Below, piece by piece: positions 15,937 to 24,212 of a stretch of 64,000 nucleotides of DNA. A program made the translations under genes and the position numbers. Position 1 is the first letter of the stretch. Every line of letters starts with the position of its first letter. The stretch is taken from assembly GCA_029821875.1 (NCBI GenBank), contig JALGXW010000003.1, positions 1 through 64,000 of the forward strand. Reading direction: 5' to 3'. A model generated the notes under the pieces. That model was not told the origin of the DNA, made no database searches, and saw nothing but the letters and a program-made list of their open reading frames with translations. The stretch is from Candidatus Hebobacterum abditum (GTDB lineage Bacteria > Armatimonadota > Hebobacteria > Hebobacterales > Hebobacteraceae).

Positions 15937-16701
15937 ATGAGCCTGAAGATCGCAGTCGCCGGCAAGGGAGGGGTGGGGAAGACCACACTGAGCGCCGCGC
16001 TCTCGCATGCCCTGGTCCGCATGGGGGAGCAGGTCCTGGCCATTGACGCTGACCCAAACAACTGCCTCGGACGAGCGCTGGGCGTCCCGGAGGGACTCCT
16101 TTCGGAGGTGACGCCGCTGTCCGAGATGACCGATCTGTTGGCCGAACGCGCTGGAACGCCTGCCGGGGGCGGCTTCTTCGCCCTCAACCCTGAGATAAGC
16201 GACCTGCTGGGCCGCTTCAAAGTGGATCACAACGGCCTCTCTCTTCTCGTGATGGGTACGGTGGACGAGCCAGGGGCAGGATGCGTATGTCCCGAAAGCG
16301 CGGTGCTGAAGGCGTTGGTCCGCCATCTCGTCAGCCTGGAGGACTACTCGCTCGTCATGGACATGGAGGCAGGGCTGGAGCATTTGGGGCGGGGAACGGC
16401 CGCCCACGTCGGTGCTCTGCTAATCGTCGTCGAACCCGCGCCAGCCAGTGCCCGCGCGGCGACGCGAATCGCGAAGCTGGCGAAGGGACTCGGTCTGCGT
16501 GTGCCCGGAGTTGTGCTCAACAAGGCTCGGGGACCCGAAGCCAAGGAGCAGGTCCTCCCCTATCTCGACGGCCTTGACATCATCGCCACCCTCCCCGCCG
16601 AGCCCGCCCTCGCCACCTCCGAAGCCGTCCCCACCACCGGCCCCTATGCCGAGGCCGTGGAGGAACTGCGGGCGAAGTTGGAGGGGAGGTTGGGCGAGTA
16701 A
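15937..16701 (+). CDS. cooC: CooC-type nickel-insertion ATPase (first copy)
   Basis: It is 254 residues, a MinD/ParA-like P-loop ATPase with a deviant Walker A KGGVGKTT (10-17) and switch motif IDADPNN (36-42). Cys116-V-Cys118 in AGCVCPE is the metal-binding CxC of CooC, the protein that helps load nickel into carbon monoxide dehydrogenase. The MDMEAGLEHLGRGT block is also typical. There is no CODH (cooS or cdh/acs) gene in the window, so its client lies elsewhere. The gene converges on the isochorismatase-like gene across a strong hairpin. Confidence 0.85.
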   Translation: MSLKIAVAGKGGVGKTTLSAALSHALVRMGEQVLAIDADPNNCLGRALGVPEGLLSEVTPLSEMTDLLAERAGTPAGGGFFALNPEISDLLGRFKVDHNGLSLLVMGTVDEPGAGCVCPESAVLKALVRHLVSLEDYSLVMDMEAGLEHLGRGTAAHVGALLIVVEPAPASARAATRIAKLAKGLGLRVPGVVLNKARGPEAKEQVLPYLDGLDIIATLPAEPALATSEAVPTTGPYAEAVEELRAKLEGRLGE

Positions 16702-16731
16702 GCTCGTCGCACGACGTTACGGCTGACACGT

Positions 16732-16760
16732 GCGGGGCGGAAGTCCATCTCCCGCCCCGC
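16732..16760. terminator. Hairpin between convergent genes
   Basis: GCGGGGCGG / CCGCCCCGC form a perfect 9-bp stem with an 11-base loop, followed by TCTTGCG on the plus strand. It probably serves as a bidirectional terminator between cooC and the convergent hydrolase gene. Confidence 0.55.
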
Positions 16761-16812
16761 TCTTGCGCGTTACAGGAATGGCCGCCTGCGCCGCGGCCGT
16801 TCCCCTGCGGTG

Positions 16813-17589
16813 TCACTGAGCGGCGTCGATCCGCGCGACGGCCTCCTCGGTCGTCCAGAGGGCATTTGCTATGTAGCGGAAGTTGATGATGGCCGCGAGG
16901 TAGCCATCACCTTCAGGAAGCTTCGCGGCGGCGGTTGCATCCCGGACGACGGCCACCTCGAAGCCCTGCTCCAGCAGCTCGTGCAGGTGAGCCTGGACGC
17001 AGAGGTTGGCCGACATGCCGCAGAGGATCACCTTGTCGATGTTGCGCTTGCGGAGCTGCAGCGCCAGGTCGTTGGCCTCCGGTCCGTAGACCTTGTGTGG
17101 GCTCGCGATGGTTGTCTTTCCGTCGAGCAGGAGCGGCTTGTACTGGGGCATGAAGTCCGCGCCCGAGCCGTCGAACCCTTCGAGGGTTAGCGGCCCCTTT
17201 CGGTCGAACATGCCGATGGCATGCATCAGCTTCTCCAGCGGGCCGCCGAAGCGCCACCCGTGGTCGCTGGGATAGTAGTAGTGGGGCGAGACGGCGACCA
17301 TCATTCCTTTGGCCTTGGCCGCCCGGAGCAATTGCCCGATGTGTGGGACGGTCTGGTGCTCCGTCACGCTCTGGCCGACGACGCCCCAGGTGACCCCGTC
17401 GGGACTAAGGAAGTCGATCTGCGGATCGGTGATCACCAGCGCCGTGTCGCCGACAGATACCGCCATGTCTGTCTCGGGCAGGGCGGGTTCGGCCGGGTCG
17501 GCGTAGGCAGGGTTCTCCGCGGCGGCACACTGGGCGGCCGCCAGGGTGGCTGCGAGAGCCAGCAACACTACGAATCTCGTCGTCTTCAT
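16813..17589 (-). CDS. Exported isochorismatase-like cysteine hydrolase
   Basis: It is 258 residues with a Sec signal peptide (about 1-25, ending AAAQCAAAEN). The isochorismatase fold shows the expected catalytic triad: Asp55 in ITDPQIDF, Lys166 in SPHKVYG and Cys197 in GMSANLCVQAH, the last followed by the usual helix. Such enzymes hydrolyse amides or related bonds; the periplasmic location is less common. AGGAGGAGAA precedes the ATG. It lies between the two cooC copies but on the opposite strand, so a functional link is not implied. Confidence 0.85.
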   Translation of the reverse strand: MKTTRFVVLLALAATLAAAQCAAAENPAYADPAEPALPETDMAVSVGDTALVITDPQIDFLSPDGVTWGVVGQSVTEHQTVPHIGQLLRAAKAKGMMVAVSPHYYYPSDHGWRFGGPLEKLMHAIGMFDRKGPLTLEGFDGSGADFMPQYKPLLLDGKTTIASPHKVYGPEANDLALQLRKRNIDKVILCGMSANLCVQAHLHELLEQGFEVAVVRDATAAAKLPEGDGYLAAIINFRYIANALWTTEEAVARIDAAQ

Positions 17590-17871
17590 TCTTCTCCTCC
17601 TCTATGTTCAGCCTGAGGGATAGGACTAGAAGCGTCCGTCGATCCCCCTTCGCGTTAGCTAGGCACTCTTGTAGCGCTTCGGCCGGCAAATGTCGATGTC
17701 CATCCCGCGACATCTCAGGCAGGTGTCGCGAGAAGGAGACACAGAGGGGGCCGTTTCCGTGGCGGCAGGCGGTGAACTGACGGAGACAGGCAGGAGGGCA
17801 GGTGTGGGAGAATGGAGGGGGAGTGAGCGTCGGCCCATGTGGGGGCGCGAGGCACACGGTCGGAGGTCTTG

Positions 17872-18636
17872 ATGGCGGAAGTGATTGCGGTGACGGGAAA
17901 GGGCGGCGTTGGGAAGACCACTGTTGCAGCGCTGGTAGTACGGGCACTGGTGGAGGCGGGCAGCGGAGCGGTGCTCGCAGTGGACGCCGATCCAAATCTG
18001 AACTTGGACACGGCGCTGGGGGTGACGGCGGCCGAGACGGTGGGCGATGTGCGGGAGGCGGGGCTCGACCGCAGCGTGGAGCTGCCAGGGGGCATGGCGA
18101 AGGCACAGTTCCTGGAGCTGCGGATTCAGCAAGCGCTCGTGGAGGCGAAAGGGTTCGACCTGCTGGCCATGGGCCGGCCGGAGGGGCCGGGCTGCTACTG
18201 CTTCGCCAACTCAATTCTGCGCGCGTGTGTGGATCAGCTCGGCAAGCAGTATCGCTATGTGGTGGTGGACTGCGAGGCCGGGCTGGAGCACCTGAGCCGC
18301 CGGACGGCGGGGGATGTGGAAGTGCTGATCCTGCTCTCCGACCCGAGTGTGCGCAGCCTCGACACGGTGAAGCGCGTGCTCGACCTGGTGAATGAACTGG
18401 ACACGAAGGTGGGTAAGACGGCGTTCGCCTTCACGCGGGTGGCCGATGGTGTCCCTGAGGTGCTAAAGGCGGCGGCCAGGGAGCGGGACCTGCCGGAGCC
18501 GATGGCGATCCCCGAAGACCTGGAGGTGCGGGAGTTGGATGTGAACGGCCGGCCCCTCACCGATGTGGGAGAGAACAGCCCCGCCTATCAGGCGGTGAAG
18601 GCGCTGCTGAGAGAGGCGGGAGTGCTGGAGGGGTAG
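17872..18636 (+). CDS. cooC: CooC-type nickel-insertion ATPase (second copy)
   Basis: It is 254 residues from the ATG at 17872, preceded by GGAGGT. Walker A KGGVGKTT is at 10-17, VDADPNLNLD at 38-47, the metal-binding Cys108-Y-Cys110 in GPGCYCFANSILR, and VVVDCEAGLEHLSRRT. The overall pattern matches CooC/AcsF maturation ATPases more closely than the first copy. The next gene begins 58 bases after it and a URO-D-family gene overlaps that one, so the three form a likely operon. No carbon monoxide dehydrogenase is in view. Confidence 0.88.
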   Translation: MAEVIAVTGKGGVGKTTVAALVVRALVEAGSGAVLAVDADPNLNLDTALGVTAAETVGDVREAGLDRSVELPGGMAKAQFLELRIQQALVEAKGFDLLAMGRPEGPGCYCFANSILRACVDQLGKQYRYVVVDCEAGLEHLSRRTAGDVEVLILLSDPSVRSLDTVKRVLDLVNELDTKVGKTAFAFTRVADGVPEVLKAAARERDLPEPMAIPEDLEVRELDVNGRPLTDVGENSPAYQAVKALLREAGVLEG

Positions 18637-18694
18637 CCGCGGATCACGGGGGGATCGGGCAGCGGGAAGCCAAAGAGCTGCACCGAGGGGCCTC

Positions 18695-19636
18695 ATGTTC
18701 CAAGACGAGACGGCACGCATGGTCGCGGAGCACATCTTTGAGCCACGACTGCTGCTTGTCTACGCGGGCTTCCTTCTGTTCGTCGTGGCGGTTGGCTATG
18801 CGTCGTGGCGCGTGCTGGTCCGCCTCCCCGACTTCCCCTACAGACGAGAGATGCTCTGGGGGGCCCGCTGGACGTGGGCGGTCATGGCCGTTGCCCTCGG
18901 CTTGGCGCTGGCGGTGATGTACTACGGTGGCGCCTACACCGGCTATCCGCTCACCTGCATCATCATCGGCCAGGCTGTGTTCGTGGTGGGAGTGGCTGAC
19001 ACGACGCTCCTACTGCCGATGCGGGCCGAGGGATGGCGGTTCTGCCTCGTCGCCCTCGGCGCGCGCCTTCGGGGCCAAAGGCTCGACCTCAACGCCTGGG
19101 TGACGGCTCGAGTGCGCCAGCACCACAAGCCGTGGCTCAGGTACGGGCTTGGGGTCGGAGGGTCGCTCGCAGTGCTCCTGATGAACGCCTACCTAGTGCT
19201 CGCGTTCACCTATCCGTTCGACCGGGACGTCGCGCGGGTAGACCGCGAGCAACGCATAGCCAACGAGGTGGCCGCGGATGTTCGCGAGCACCTCCAAGGG
19301 CAGACGGTTGTCGAGGTTCGGGCCTACGGGCCCATCGACCTGGACTGGCTGGAGGAGGCGGGGACCGCCTCGCAGGCTAAGGGATCGCTGCGCGAGATTC
19401 TCGCGCTCGACGATCCTCCTCCCCTGGAGAAGCCATTCCACCTGTTCATTGAGGTGGCGCCGGACACCAGCGTCGAAGACGCCGAGGTGGTGCTTGAGCA
19501 GGCGAGATCTGCCCTGAAGGAGCGACATGAGAGTCGGCAGTGGCAGGTGTCGGTCGTTCGTGGCGCCGAAATGCTCCGCGAGGCGAGTACTCCTGACCCC
19601 CGAAGTACGACGGAGGAAGTGGAGACGAGGGAATGA
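18695..19636 (+). CDS. Membrane protein of unknown function, four helices plus soluble C-terminus
   Basis: It is 313 residues. About four hydrophobic helices lie in residues 15-185 (LLLVYAGFLLFVVAVGYA, WAVMAVALGLALAVMYYGG, LTCIIIGQAVFVVGVADT, GVGGSLAVLLMNAYLVLAF), followed by a ~130-residue charged soluble part. I recognise no family. GAGGGG precedes the ATG. It sits between cooC and a URO-D-family gene and overlaps the latter by four bases, so it probably serves the same process, possibly corrinoid or one-carbon metabolism. Confidence 0.65.
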   Translation: MFQDETARMVAEHIFEPRLLLVYAGFLLFVVAVGYASWRVLVRLPDFPYRREMLWGARWTWAVMAVALGLALAVMYYGGAYTGYPLTCIIIGQAVFVVGVADTTLLLPMRAEGWRFCLVALGARLRGQRLDLNAWVTARVRQHHKPWLRYGLGVGGSLAVLLMNAYLVLAFTYPFDRDVARVDREQRIANEVAADVREHLQGQTVVEVRAYGPIDLDWLEEAGTASQAKGSLREILALDDPPPLEKPFHLFIEVAPDTSVEDAEVVLEQARSALKERHESRQWQVSVVRGAEMLREASTPDPRSTTEEVETRE

Positions 19637-20631
19637 CGTCGCGAGAGATAGTTCAGAGAACGATTCGGTTCGAGCGCCCGGAGCGGATTGCCATGTCACT
19701 GCCTTCGCCGTATCCCCACGACTTCGTGTGGGGATCGCTCTCGCCTGACCCGGAGTGGCGTCCGTCCCGGACCTTCACGCCAGAGAAGGGGGCGATGTGG
19801 GAGGATGAGTGGGGCAACGTCTGGGCCCGCCTCGACGACTTCTCCAAAGGTCTGGTGGTGGAGGGAGCGCTGAAGGAGTGGTCAGACCTGGAGTCCTACC
19901 AGTTCCCGACGTGGGACGATCCGTCGAGGTATGAGGCGGCGAGAGAGACCTTCGAGAAGGAGCCGGATAAGTTCCGGATGGGCGGGCTGAACCACTTCCC
20001 CTTCGACGCGATGCGCTACCTGCGCCGGATGGACGTATTCCTGGAGGACCTCGCCGCCCATCCGGAGGAAGTGCGCCAACTAGCGGACATGGTGGTGCCC
20101 TTGCTGGCCCGCTGTATCGAGAACTGGGCGGCCGCCGGAGCGGATGGGGTGATGTTCGGAGAGGACTGGGGAACGCAAGAGCGTCTGCTGATCAGCCCCC
20201 ACATGTGGCGGGAGGTCTTCAGGCAGGACTACGCGAAGCTCTGCGACGTGGCCAGGCGGAATGGGATGTCGGTCTGGATGCATTCCTGTGGGTACATCTG
20301 GGATATCATCGACGACCTCATCGAGTGCGGAGTCTCCGTCCTTCAACTGGACCAACCCGGTCTGTTTGGCATCGACAGGTTGGCGGAGTCCTTTGGCAGC
20401 CGGGTGACGTTCTGGTGTCCCGTTGATATCCAGCAGGTCCTCCCAACTGGCGATGGGGCGAGGATCGATGCCTTCGCGAAGGACCTCGTGGGGAAGCTGG
20501 GGGCGTTCGACGGCGGGTTCATCGCGGGCTACTACGGAGACAACGACTCCATCGGCGTGCGGCCCGAATGGCAGGATGTGGCCTGCCGGGCCTTCGTCAA
20601 GTACGGACAGCGGGAGAGCAGCCGGGCCTGA
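19633..20631 (+). CDS. Uroporphyrinogen decarboxylase (URO-D) family protein
   Basis: It is 332 residues, an (alpha/beta)8-barrel protein of the URO-D/MtaA/CmuA superfamily. It begins MTSREIVQRTIRFERPERI, the usual family opening, and has GADGVMFGEDWGTQ, MHSCGYIWDIIDDLIE and LQLDQP at expected places. Members include haem-pathway decarboxylases and corrinoid-protein methyltransferases. The lack of the full URO-D active-site set suggests the methyltransferase-like or uncharacterised side. The start overlaps the preceding membrane-protein stop (ATGA). The cooC neighbour fits a one-carbon or corrinoid role, which is inference. Confidence 0.82.
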   Translation: MTSREIVQRTIRFERPERIAMSLPSPYPHDFVWGSLSPDPEWRPSRTFTPEKGAMWEDEWGNVWARLDDFSKGLVVEGALKEWSDLESYQFPTWDDPSRYEAARETFEKEPDKFRMGGLNHFPFDAMRYLRRMDVFLEDLAAHPEEVRQLADMVVPLLARCIENWAAAGADGVMFGEDWGTQERLLISPHMWREVFRQDYAKLCDVARRNGMSVWMHSCGYIWDIIDDLIECGVSVLQLDQPGLFGIDRLAESFGSRVTFWCPVDIQQVLPTGDGARIDAFAKDLVGKLGAFDGGFIAGYYGDNDSIGVRPEWQDVACRAFVKYGQRESSRA

Positions 20632-20746
20632 GGGCGGAAGTCGATTCTGGCCTCCTCGGGCGAAGTAGACGATTCCGCGAGAGAGTCGGAGCCCGCCTCC
20701 CCGCCCGTCCGAACGACAGGAACCACATCGCTCCGAGGCGTAGCCA

Positions 20747-21439
20747 ATGGTGGATGGCGAGCGCGCGGTGTCGGCCACCAGAGAGATAGAGCTCGATTGC
20801 TGGGTCTGCGGCGAGCGGTTCGAACGGGAGGAACCGCGGGCCTATGCTGTCACAGGTCGCGGCTCCGACCTGTGCCCGAAGCCGGTGGGGTTCAACCCGC
20901 TTCCGATGCTGCTGCACACGTGTCCTACGTGTGGCTTCACGGCGGACGGCCGCGGGTTCCATCCCTCCCAGGTCGATGAGCAGGTGCGGGACTGGGTGCT
21001 GTCAGGAGGGCTCACGCGAGTATCCGACGAGATGCCGGACACCGGGTACTCCCGCTATGAGATGGCCGCGCTCTGCCACGCACGCAGAGTGGCGCTGAGC
21101 GCTCTCCAGTTGGCCGAGTACTACCTGGCCGCCTCCTGGCTCGCGCAACTAGAGGAGGCGCCCGAGGTTGTCCCAGACTATCAGCAGAGGGCGGCGCAGT
21201 ACCTCGAGCAGGCGCTGCTGATCGGCGAGCTGGAGGACAAGGAGCAGGCCGTGATGACGTATCTCGTGGGTGAGCTTCGGCGACGGCTGGGGGAGTTTGA
21301 GGCGGCCCTCAGGCTGTTCGATGAAGCCGCCGTTCAGTTCGCCGAGCACGGCGGCCCGAAATGGATGATCAAGGCCCTCAACCAACAGACGCGGATGGCC
21401 CGCGAGAAATCCACCGAGGATGCACCTCTGGCACGCTAG
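20747..21439 (+). CDS. DUF2225-like protein with two CxxC zinc motifs
   Basis: It is 230 residues. The N-terminus has CWVCGERF and, about 45 residues on, HTCPTCGFTADGRGF, making a likely four-Cys zinc site. The helical C-terminal part (ALQLAEYYLAASWLAQ, YLEQALLIGE, LGEFEAALRLFDEA) resembles TPR hairpins. This matches the DUF2225 family, which has no firm function. The region before it (20632-20746) shows no other feature. Confidence 0.7.
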   Translation: MVDGERAVSATREIELDCWVCGERFEREEPRAYAVTGRGSDLCPKPVGFNPLPMLLHTCPTCGFTADGRGFHPSQVDEQVRDWVLSGGLTRVSDEMPDTGYSRYEMAALCHARRVALSALQLAEYYLAASWLAQLEEAPEVVPDYQQRAAQYLEQALLIGELEDKEQAVMTYLVGELRRRLGEFEAALRLFDEAAVQFAEHGGPKWMIKALNQQTRMAREKSTEDAPLAR

Positions 21440-21479
21440 CGGGCCGTGCAGTCAGCCGGGATGCTGAGATTGGGAGGGG

Positions 21480-21881
21480 TCAGCTCACCTCTGACGTCGG
21501 CCTGCGGGTGGAGGCGCCGAAGATCCGCTGTATGGCACTGGCGAGATGCTGCGCGGCCGTCAGGCCGAAGGCCAGGAAGAACGTGGCCAGCAGGAACCCC
21601 AGCCAGAACCACGGTCCCGGACCTGAAGGGGGCCACCCCTTCAGGACAGGTGCGAAGACCTGCCACGCCAAGGCCGCGAAGAGCGCCAAACCGAGGATGA
21701 CAGACGCGCACACCGAGTACGCGACGCGGTGCGGCCGGCGCCGGAGCAGCCCAAGATAGGCGCCGCAGGCCGTGCACCAGTCCCCTGGATGAGATTGCTC
21801 GCGCTCACAAACCGGGCAGGTCAAGTCCCAATCGCTCCCTTCTGCATACAACGTGGCCCCACCAATAGACTTATTCCACAC
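21480..21881 (-). CDS. Small zinc-ribbon membrane protein
   Basis: It is up to 133 residues. A zinc-ribbon start (CPVCEREQSHPGDWCTACGAYLG, two CxxC pairs) is followed by two hydrophobic helices (ASVILGLALFAALAWQVF and FWLGFLLATFFLAFGLTA). The start is unsure: a GTG at 21881 lies too close to a GGAG, and a later TTG about 30 bases on is possible. The function is unknown; the fold suggests a membrane-tethered metal or redox sensor. It is convergent with the DUF2225-like gene. Confidence 0.6.
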   Translation of the reverse strand: MWNKSIGGATLYAEGSDWDLTCPVCEREQSHPGDWCTACGAYLGLLRRRPHRVAYSVCASVILGLALFAALAWQVFAPVLKGWPPSGPGPWFWLGFLLATFFLAFGLTAAQHLASAIQRIFGASTRRPTSEVS

Positions 21882-22049
21882 TCCAGGCCATCCGATGGTC
21901 GGTTGGTGAATAAGCAGACGATAGCGAATCGCTTTGCTTCACATGACCGCTTGATGGGAGTACACTGCCTGCAGCGGCCCGGCGGCGAGATCGGTCCGCC
22001 TGCGCCAGCTACTCGGCGGGCAGGGCCCTCATGCGGCGGGTACGCGGGG

Positions 22050-22322
22050 GTGTGTAGTGACCCGGCGGAGCGGCTGCCGCACGAGTACGGCCTTCTGTTC
22101 AACATACTGCGGGCATCCATCACGCCCCAGGAGGAAGGGCTGATGGTTCTTGAACTGAGCGGCGAGGACACCGACTACCGCCGCGCCACGGATTACCTGC
22201 AGGGCATGGGCATTGGGATTCAGCCTCTGGTCCAAGACATCCGCAAGGACGACGACCGCTGCACGGACTGCGGCGAGGGCGTTCCCTGTTGCCCGGTGGC
22301 GGCAACGGCGCGCCAGTTCTAG
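22050..22322 (+). CDS. NIL-domain / ferredoxin-like protein, truncated and possibly decaying
   Basis: About 90 residues remain in frame from a GTG at 22050. DPAERLPHEYGLLFNILRAS and the following MVLELSGE block match a NIL (NIL/ACT-like) domain. The tail CTDCGEGVPCCP looks like a 4Fe-4S motif, but the third cysteine (normally CxxCxxC) is Gly, and the usual second cluster motif is absent. A short MRRVR start, typical for these proteins, occurs at 22031 in a different frame and stops at once. NIL-ferredoxin proteins work with DUF39 proteins in homocysteine synthesis. UPF0280 lies 9 bases downstream. This copy appears eroded. Confidence 0.55.
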   Translation: MCSDPAERLPHEYGLLFNILRASITPQEEGLMVLELSGEDTDYRRATDYLQGMGIGIQPLVQDIRKDDDRCTDCGEGVPCCPVAATARQF

Positions 22323-22331
22323 CACGGTGCG

Positions 22332-23090
22332 ATGGCCTACCAGGAGCGCGCCTATCGGCGGTGGATAGTCACTGACCTGCACACGTTCACGGTGAGCGTG
22401 GGCGAGTCAGATCTGATGATCAGCGCGGAGCGCCCGCTTCCCAAGCCGGCCGAGCGGGCGCTCCGGCGTGCTCGGCGGCAGCTCGAGGAGTATCTGACAA
22501 AGGACCCCGAGTTCGAGAAAGCGCTGAAGCCGCACAGGGCCACGGCGGGAGCGCCGCAGATAGCGGCTCAGATGGCCGCGGCAGCGGAGATCTGCGGCGT
22601 GGGGCCGATGGCCGCTGTGGCCGGGGCCGTCGCGGAAGCCGTCGGCCGCGCTCTTCTCAAGGAGAGCACGCAGGTCATCGTCGAGAACGGGGGCGATGTG
22701 TTCCTGTGCTCGGCCGAGCCGCGCGTAGCTGCGATCTACGCGGGGTCCTCTCCCCTATCCGGGAAGCTCGGCGTGCGGATTACGACAACGGGTCGTCCGT
22801 TGGGACTGTGCACGTCGTCGGGCACAGTGGGACACTCTCTCAGCTTTGGCCGCGCCGATGCGGCAGTCGTGCTCGCAGAGGCCGCAGCACTGGCCGACGC
22901 CGCGGCAACCGCGCTGGGCAACAAGATTCAGACCGCCGGTGACATCGAGGCGGGCCTAGCGTGGCTCCAGGGGATGGAGGAGGTGCTGGGGGCCGCGGTC
23001 GTAGTAGGGCGCCATGTAGGAGCCTGGGGCGAGATAGAACTCGTCCGGATGGCGGACGATGCTGCTCCGTCGGCTGACGCGCCCGAGTAG
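22332..23090 (+). CDS. UPF0280 family protein (ApbE-like; COG2122)
   Basis: It is 252 residues. It begins MAYQERAYRRW and has the family blocks DLMISAERPL, VGPMAAVAGAVAE, VIVENGGDVFL, YAGSSPLSGKLGVRI, CTSSGTVGHSLSFG and ALADAAATALGNKI, so it looks intact. COG2122 relatives of methanogens (MA1715-like) are linked to sulfide-dependent homocysteine synthesis with DUF39 and NIL-ferredoxin proteins. Here the NIL-ferredoxin partner immediately upstream is degraded and no DUF39 gene is in the window. The catalytic role is unknown. Confidence 0.85.
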   Translation: MAYQERAYRRWIVTDLHTFTVSVGESDLMISAERPLPKPAERALRRARRQLEEYLTKDPEFEKALKPHRATAGAPQIAAQMAAAAEICGVGPMAAVAGAVAEAVGRALLKESTQVIVENGGDVFLCSAEPRVAAIYAGSSPLSGKLGVRITTTGRPLGLCTSSGTVGHSLSFGRADAAVVLAEAAALADAAATALGNKIQTAGDIEAGLAWLQGMEEVLGAAVVVGRHVGAWGEIELVRMADDAAPSADAPE

Positions 23091-23170
23091 AGTTCAGGGC
23101 CTCGCGCAGCAGAACTGAGCGGCAGATCGCCGGCCCAGAGAGGGTGTGCCCCGCGCTTCGTCCGCCGCGG

Positions 23171-24007
23171 TCATCTCACGACGCCGAGCCAAATGAGCAG
23201 GAGCCCGCCTACCGCGAGGCGATAGATGACAAAGGGCGCAAAGGCATGGCGCTGCAGGTAGCGGAGGAAGTAGCGAATGCAGAGATAGCCGGAGATGGCC
23301 GCCGAGAGAAAGCCGACCGCGAAGATCGAAACGGCCCCCTCCGGCAGACTGCTCAGGTCCGTAGCAGCGCCATGCAGGCCATAGAGCGCAGCACCTCCGA
23401 TGATCGGGATCGAGAGCAGGAACGAGAATCGAGCCGCCGTCTCCCTGGTCATGCCTCTCGCCAGCCCTGCCGTCATTGTGATCCCGGACCGAGAAACACC
23501 GGGGGCTAGTGACAGAGCCTGTGCGAGGCCGATGAGCATCCCATCGGCCCAGCCGGTTGCGGAAAGCGCCCTGGCCTTCCGGCCGTGCCATTCGGCCGCC
23601 CAGAGGATGAGCCCGAAGACGATGAGGAGACCGGCCACAACCATCGGCGCCCCGCGGAGCTGGGCTTCAATCACGTCCTCGCCGAGGACCCCAGCAAGGG
23701 CGGCCGGGATGGTTGCCAGGAGGATGATCCAGGCGAGACGGCGATCCGCGACACCGGCAATCCCGTGGCGGAAGGTGGAGAAGAAGGCACCCACCAGGCG
23801 GACGATATCGGACCGGAAGTAGACCAGAAGACCAGCAAAGGTGCCAGCATGGACCGACAGGTCGAAGATCGTGTTCCAGTGGGCGTCTGCCAGCAGTTCC
23901 CAGCCGAAGAACTCGCGCACAAGTATGAGGTGCCCGGAACTGCTGACCGGGAGGAATTCCGTCAGGCCCTGGACCACCCCGAGCACGGCCGCCTGTAGTA
24001 GCTGCAT
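23171..24007 (-). CDS. uppP: Undecaprenyl-diphosphatase (UppP/BacA)
   Basis: It is 278 residues, an integral membrane phosphatase that recycles the lipid carrier for peptidoglycan and other envelope polymers. Both family motifs are present: LTEFLPVSSSGHLIL and PGVSRSGITM, plus about eight hydrophobic helices. Length fits the family (about 270). It is divergent from the DegT aminotransferase gene; the 205-base gap shows no strong promoter that I could place. Confidence 0.93.
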   Translation of the reverse strand: MQLLQAAVLGVVQGLTEFLPVSSSGHLILVREFFGWELLADAHWNTIFDLSVHAGTFAGLLVYFRSDIVRLVGAFFSTFRHGIAGVADRRLAWIILLATIPAALAGVLGEDVIEAQLRGAPMVVAGLLIVFGLILWAAEWHGRKARALSATGWADGMLIGLAQALSLAPGVSRSGITMTAGLARGMTRETAARFSFLLSIPIIGGAALYGLHGAATDLSSLPEGAVSIFAVGFLSAAISGYLCIRYFLRYLQRHAFAPFVIYRLAVGGLLLIWLGVVR

Positions 24008-24212
24008 GGCGTTCGCTCAGTCCGCCTTTTGGCTCTCGTGTTCTTCGTTGGTCAGCTAGCCGTTCCTGCCACCGCTTGGCTCTGCGCTCGGCCGGCGCGC
24101 CAGCAACAGTGTAGACAACCGCGCGCGGTCGGCAGGTACGCTGCTCGGCAGGAGGGGGGCGCCGAGCGGTGAAGTGGTCGAAAGCATCTTCATCTGAAGA
24201 GGAGCTTCGAGA

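Noticed and set aside
17659-17720. Short minus-strand Cys-rich reading (CLRCRG...MDIDICRPKRYKSA)
   Set aside because: The cysteine spacing looks zinc-finger-like, but there is no start codon with a ribosome site and the frame runs into the second cooC region.
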